In this document: in pieces, positions 23,855-27,459 of the stretch
Position numbering within the stretch: the first letter of the stretch is position 1
Layout: every line of letters starts with the position of its first letter
Assembly: GCA_011375465.1 (NCBI GenBank)
Contig: DRZV01000085.1
Location: 1-27,459, forward strand
Direction of reading: 5' to 3'
Source of the DNA: Neomoorella mulderi
GTDB taxonomy: Bacteria; Bacillota; DSM-521; Neomoorellales; Neomoorellaceae
DNA length: 27,459 nt
Program-made: the position numbers and the translations under genes
Notes under the pieces: generated by a model
Seen by the model: only the letters and a program-made list of their open reading frames with translations
Databases searched by the model: none
What the model was told of the DNA's origin: nothing

Positions 23855-24005
23855 TTATTTTCATTTGGACTCTGTATCTCGACCTTCTGTTGCATCTTCT
23901 TCCTTAGGCCTCACCCCTTTGTAAAATCTTCAGGGTTATCAATTCGGCTTCATCCTTTGATTCTCCTTCTTTCCCTTCCTTACTTTTTTCAGGGCGAGCT
24001 TCATA

Positions 24006-24011
24006 TATAAT
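24006..24011 (+). promoter_or_regulatory. Possible -10 box for prkA
   Basis: TATAAT at 24006-24011 within CATATATAATACG lies 33 bases before the ribosome site of prkA. There is no good sigma-A -35 box; CATATATAAT resembles a sporulation sigma-E-type -10, which would suit prkA, but the matching -35 is not clear. Confidence 0.3.
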
Positions 24012-24056
24012 ACGTCAAATAGGGCAATATTGTTAGATAAATGGAGGGGTCTGGCG

Positions 24057-25965
24057 GTGGAAATTTTAGACGAGATTCAGAAATATACCCAGGAAGACAG
24101 GGAGCTCTTTTGGGAGGGTACCTTTACAGAATACCTGGAAATGGTGATAAGAAAACCCCATATAGCCCGCCTGTCCCATGCCAGGATTTACGACATGATA
24201 ATGGCTGCCGGGGTGGAAGAAGGAGAGACAAATAAGGTATAAATTTTTTACCGAACACCTGTTCGGTCTGGAGGAGACCCTGGTCAAGCTGGTGGAAGAA
24301 TATTTCCACACCGCTGCCAGGAAATTGGACGTGAGGAAAAGGATCCTGCTCCTCATGGGTCCGGTGGGGGGGAGGCAAGTCCACCATTGTGAACCTGCTC
24401 AAGCGGGGCTTGGAGCGATACAGCCGGACAGAAGAAGGGGCCCTTTACGGCATAAAGGGGTGCCCCATGCACGAGGAACCTCTCCATTTGATACCCGAAT
24501 CCCTCAGACCAAAATTCAAGGAAAAGTATGGCATCCATATAGAGGGGAATCTATGCCCCTGTTGTCAGCTTATGGTGGAGGAGAAATATAAAGGAAAGAT
24601 TGAGGAGGTGAGGATGGAGAGGATAATAATTTCAGAGAAGAAGAGGATGGGCATAGGCACCTTCAGCCCCTCAGATCCCAAATCCCAGGACATAGCCGAG
24701 CTTACGGGCAGCGTGGATCTGACCACCATAATGGATGGAGTACGGCTCAGAATCAGATCCCCGGGCCTATCGCTTTGACGGGGAGCTGAATATAGCCAAC
24801 CGGGGATTGATGGAATTCCAGGAGATGCTGAAGTGCGACGAGCGCTTTTTATACCACCTTTTGAGCCTTTCCCAGGAGGGCAATTTCAAGGTGGGGCGCT
24901 TTGCCCTCATCTCCGCCGATGAGGTGGTGATAGCCCATACCAATCCAGCTGAATACCGGGAATTCATAAGCAACCCCAGAAATGAGGCCCTCCGCTCCCG
25001 CATCATGGTTATACCAGTACCGTACAACTTGAGGGTGGACGAAGAAGTGAAGATCTACGAGAAGCTCATAAGGGAGAGCGAGATGGAGGTCCATCTGGCT
25101 CCTTTCGCCCTGAAAGCGGCAGCTATATTTTCTGTCCTCTCCCGTTTAAAGGAGTCCAAAAAGAAGCCGTTGGACCTCCGTCAGAAGATGAAGCTCTACA
25201 ATGGGGAAGGAAATCGAAGGGTACACCCAGGAGGATCTCCGGGAGCTGCGAAAAGAATTCCCCGAGGAGGGTATGGAAGGGGTAGATCCCCGTTTTGTTC
25301 TGAACCGCCTTTCCAGAGCCCTGGTTTTATTCCCCCAGCCCTGCCTTACCCCCCTGGAGGTGCTCAAGGCCCTCAAAGAGGGCATAGAAGAAGAGCCGGG
25401 GTGGAGCGGGGAGACCAAAGAGCGCTTTCTGAATTTTGTGTACTGGGCTAAGGAAGAGTATGACGCGTTTGCTGAAAGGGAGCTGCGCCAGGCTCTGCTC
25501 CCTTCCCACGGAGAACTGGCCCAGACCCTGTTTCAGGCCTACCTGGACCAGGTGGAGGCCTATCTCCACGGTAACAACCGGAGGGACCCTCTGACGGGGA
25601 AGGATATACCCCCTGACGAGGGCTTTATGCGCTCTTTGGAAGAGGAGATAGGGGTTACGGAGATTTCCAGGAAAGCTTTCCGGGAAGAGATATACCTGAA
25701 GTTTTCTCCTTAATTATTATTTAAGGCAGGGGAAAGCTTTCGAGTACCGTTCCCATCTTCCCATCCCCGTTTAAGGGAGGCCATAGAAAAGAGGCTATTT
25801 TTAACCCTTAGGGACAGGCTGAAGCTGCTTTTCGGCCAGTCCCAACTGCCCAATTCCCCCTCTCCTGAGATCAGAGGCCTTGTTGAGTACCTTATCTCCC
25901 GGCGGGGCTACTGCCATCACTGCGCCGGAGAACTTTTAAAATACGCCAGCGCCCTGGGTTATTAA
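24057..25965 (+). pseudogene. prkA: PrkA serine protein kinase/AAA+ protein, multiple frame disruptions
   Basis: Spliced across frames this is a full PrkA of about 636 residues: an N-terminal WEGTFTEYLEMV segment, Walker A GPVGGGKST, SESDPRAYRFDGELNIANRG with RGLMEFQEMLK, RSRIMVIPVPYNLRVDEEVK, and a C-terminal kinase-like domain ending EAIEKRLFLTLRD and RRGYCHHCAGELLKYA. PrkA acts with YhbH and SpoVR in sporulation and starvation responses. Disruptions: about 24236 (extra G), G7 at 24366-24372 in the Walker A (one G too many), about 24735, G4 at 25203-25206, T at 25710-25711, and an 8-bp tandem duplication near 25751-25766. The GTG at 24057 has GGAGGGG 6 bases upstream; a TTG at 24030 has none. 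Confidence 0.88.
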
Positions 25966-25979
25966 AGAGGGGTGTCCAG

Positions 25980-27137
25980 ATGTCTACCTACAGCTTGCTC
26001 TTCGAAGAGAGTTTCTCCACCTGCGGTTACTTCCAAGAGGAGCGTTACAGGAGGAAGATAAAGGAGGCCATTAGGGATAACTTGCCCCACATCCTCACAG
26101 AAGAAGGCTTTATCCTGGAAAAGGGGAAGGTGGTCTTCCGTTTTCCCTTGAGGAGTTTTAAGGGTTTTGCTCTGGTTTACGAGGCCTCCCTGGAAGAGCG
26201 GGTAGGCCAGGGCCCGGGGGACACCCCCTTGGGCAAGATCCTCTTCCGGGAGCCCCTTCCAGGGGGATCCCCCTGGGGTAAGGGCGCCGGAGATCAGGAG
26301 GGGGATGACTATTACGAAGGAGAGATCACCCTGGACCAGGTGGAGGAGATAGTTTGGGAAGAACTGGTTAAGACATGCTTTCAGAAAAGGGATCGGGAAA
26401 ATCAGGGGCAGGGTCAGAGGGAGGAGTTCAAGGGGGTGGGCCCTAAAGGCCTGTGGGCCAATTTAGATAAGAGGCTTAGCCTTTTGACCCACCTCAAGGA
26501 AGATGCCCTTTGGGGCAAAAGGGGGGGTGGAAAAACTGAGGAAGGAAAACCTGCGCTTTAAGACCTGGGAAGAGCTCCCTTCTCCTCAAGAAAGGGCGGT
26601 GGTCTTCGCCCTCATAGACACTTCGGGAAGCATGGGGGTTCAGGAGAAATATCTGGCCCGCAGCTTTTTTTCTGGCTCCTGCGCCTCCTAGGCAGGATTT
26701 ATCACCCCTTGGAGGTGGTCTATATTTCCCATCATATCAGAGCCCAGGAGGTGAGCGAAAAAGAATTTTTCACCAAGGGGGAGAGCGGGGGCACCCGCTG
26801 CTCTTCTGCCTACCAGCTGGCCCTTAAGATTTTGGAAAGCCGTTGTTCCCGGAACAACCCTAAAATTTACCTTGTTCATTTGACCGACGGGGATGACCTC
26901 CTGAGCGATAACGAGGTCTGCCTGGAGATATTGCCCCGCCTTCTGGGCCGACTGAACCTCCTCGCCTACGTGGAATTGACCAATCCTTATTATCAGTCCA
27001 CCACCTTTTTGTCTTTTCTGAGGCGGCTGTCGGATCCCCGGCTCCTGTCCCTGGCCATAAAAGACAGGGAAGGGGTATACGAGGTTTTACGGGAAATATT
27101 CAGAGCCATGGGGAGAGATGATCCTTGGGAAAGCTAA
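25980..27137 (+). pseudogene. yhbH: YhbH/DUF444 protein, two frameshifts
   Basis: The gene encodes a DUF444 protein with a von Willebrand A-type domain, partner of PrkA in sporulation and stress. Landmarks are RYRRKIKEAIRDNLPHIL, a GEITLDQVEEIVWEEL segment, then VVFALIDTSGSMGVQEKYLA (the MIDAS-like DxSGSM motif) and GTRCSSAYQLALKILE with HLTDGDDLLSDN. The frame shifts at G7 26521-26527 (one G too many) and at T7 26665-26671 (one T missing); corrected length is about 385 residues, the usual size. The ATG follows AAAGAGGGG, 14 bases after the prkA stop. Its stop overlaps the spoVR start. Confidence 0.88.
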
Positions 27138-27459
27138 GGGAACTGGAAAGCATCATCAGGGAGGTGCTGGAGGTATCCAGGCTAGAAGGCCTGGATTTTT
27201 ATCCCCTGCACTTTACTTGCTGTTCACTGGAAACCATGTGCTCCCTGGGAGCCATGGGGGCGGGGAAACGTTTTTTCCACTGGAGTTTTGGACAGGATTA
27301 CCACCGGATTAAGTTATATCATTCCCTGAGGCTGGGCAAAATCTACGAGCTGGTGTTTTTTTCTAATCCCTGCCTGGCTTTTCTCTTGGAGAGCAATTCC
27401 CCTTTGGAAAACAAACTGGTGGTGGCCCACGTGGCTGCCCACAGCGATTTTTTTAAAAA
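27125..27459 (+). CDS. spoVR: SpoVR family protein, N-terminal part (cut by the window end)
   Basis: The frame from TTG 27125 reads LEGLDFYPLHFTCCSLETMC, then GKRFFHWSFGQDYHRIKLYH, KIYELVFFSNPCLAFLLESN and ends VAHVAAHSDFFK at the right edge, the signature start of SpoVR proteins involved in spore cortex formation. The third member of the prkA-yhbH-spoVR cluster in the usual order. The start overlaps the yhbH stop by 13 bases and has no ATG, so the exact start is uncertain. About three quarters of the gene lies beyond the window. Confidence 0.85.
   Translation, partial: MGKLRELESIIREVLEVSRLEGLDFYPLHFTCCSLETMCSLGAMGAGKRFFHWSFGQDYHRIKLYHSLRLGKIYELVFFSNPCLAFLLESNSPLENKLVVAHVAAHSDFFK

Noticed and set aside
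1..27459. tRNA, rRNA or known riboswitch
   Set aside because: I saw no cloverleaf with a GTTCGA-type T loop, no rRNA sequence and no conserved riboswitch core; absence by eye is not proof.

Overview
The window reads as a chromosomal piece of a spore-forming Bacillota of the class Clostridia, probably a moderately GC-rich anaerobe and possibly a thermophile. The reasons are the prkA-yhbH-spoVR sporulation/stress cluster at the right end, a nadABC operon, meso-diaminopimelate dehydrogenase, copper-amine-oxidase-like stalk domains, DUF4416, DUF190 and SPW proteins, purine-rich Shine-Dalgarno sites and frequent GTG/TTG starts. The species cannot be named from sequence alone, and thermophily is only an impression from the gene set.

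Layout. 1-2.8 kb is a graveyard of mobile DNA: a broken ISNCY-like DDE transposase, a decayed AT-rich Na+/H+ (CPA2) antiporter, a fragment of another integrase-type transposase, and an IS256-family remnant with a large internal deletion and one terminal repeat. 2.8-3.9 kb holds a frameshifted TauE/SafE permease and a truncated unidentified ORF. At 3.9-5.4 kb are cmr5 and cmr6 of a type III-B CRISPR system, apparently intact but without cas10/cmr1/cmr3/cmr4 or an array in the window. 5.7-10.2 kb carries an UPF0173 metallohydrolase, DUF4416, a small membrane protein, glutamate formiminotransferase, exonuclease III (several frameshifts) and a secreted stalk-domain protein. At 10.3-10.7 kb is a TnpB remnant (IS200/IS605 type) bracketed by two hairpins with identical stems. 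A DUF429 protein precedes a good sigma-A promoter and nadA-nadB-nadC-trmI (11.6-15.8 kb), which supplies quinolinate and nicotinate mononucleotide for NAD. Ddh converges on trmI. Then come SPW, DUF190, an S41 peptidase, an amidohydrolase, a ferritin-like protein, DUF554 and rubredoxin (17-21.5 kb), an acyl-CoA synthetase, a cupin-type (archaeal-type) phosphoglucose isomerase on the minus strand, and finally prkA-yhbH-spoVR running off the right edge.

Many conserved genes are interrupted by single-base length changes, mostly in short homopolymer runs (tauE, xth, rubredoxin, prkA, yhbH, antiporter, IS256), while neighbours such as nadABC and the acyl-CoA ligase are clean. This may be homopolymer sequencing error, real decay, or both; the in-frame stop in the antiporter and an 8-bp tandem duplication in prkA are not typical homopolymer errors. 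The most unusual items are the orphan cmr5-cmr6 pair at a rearrangement junction, the TnpB remnant with twin hairpins, the stalk-domain protein with a helical insertion, and the cPGI gene whose Shine-Dalgarno lies in a hairpin. I did not see a convincing new multi-gene system.
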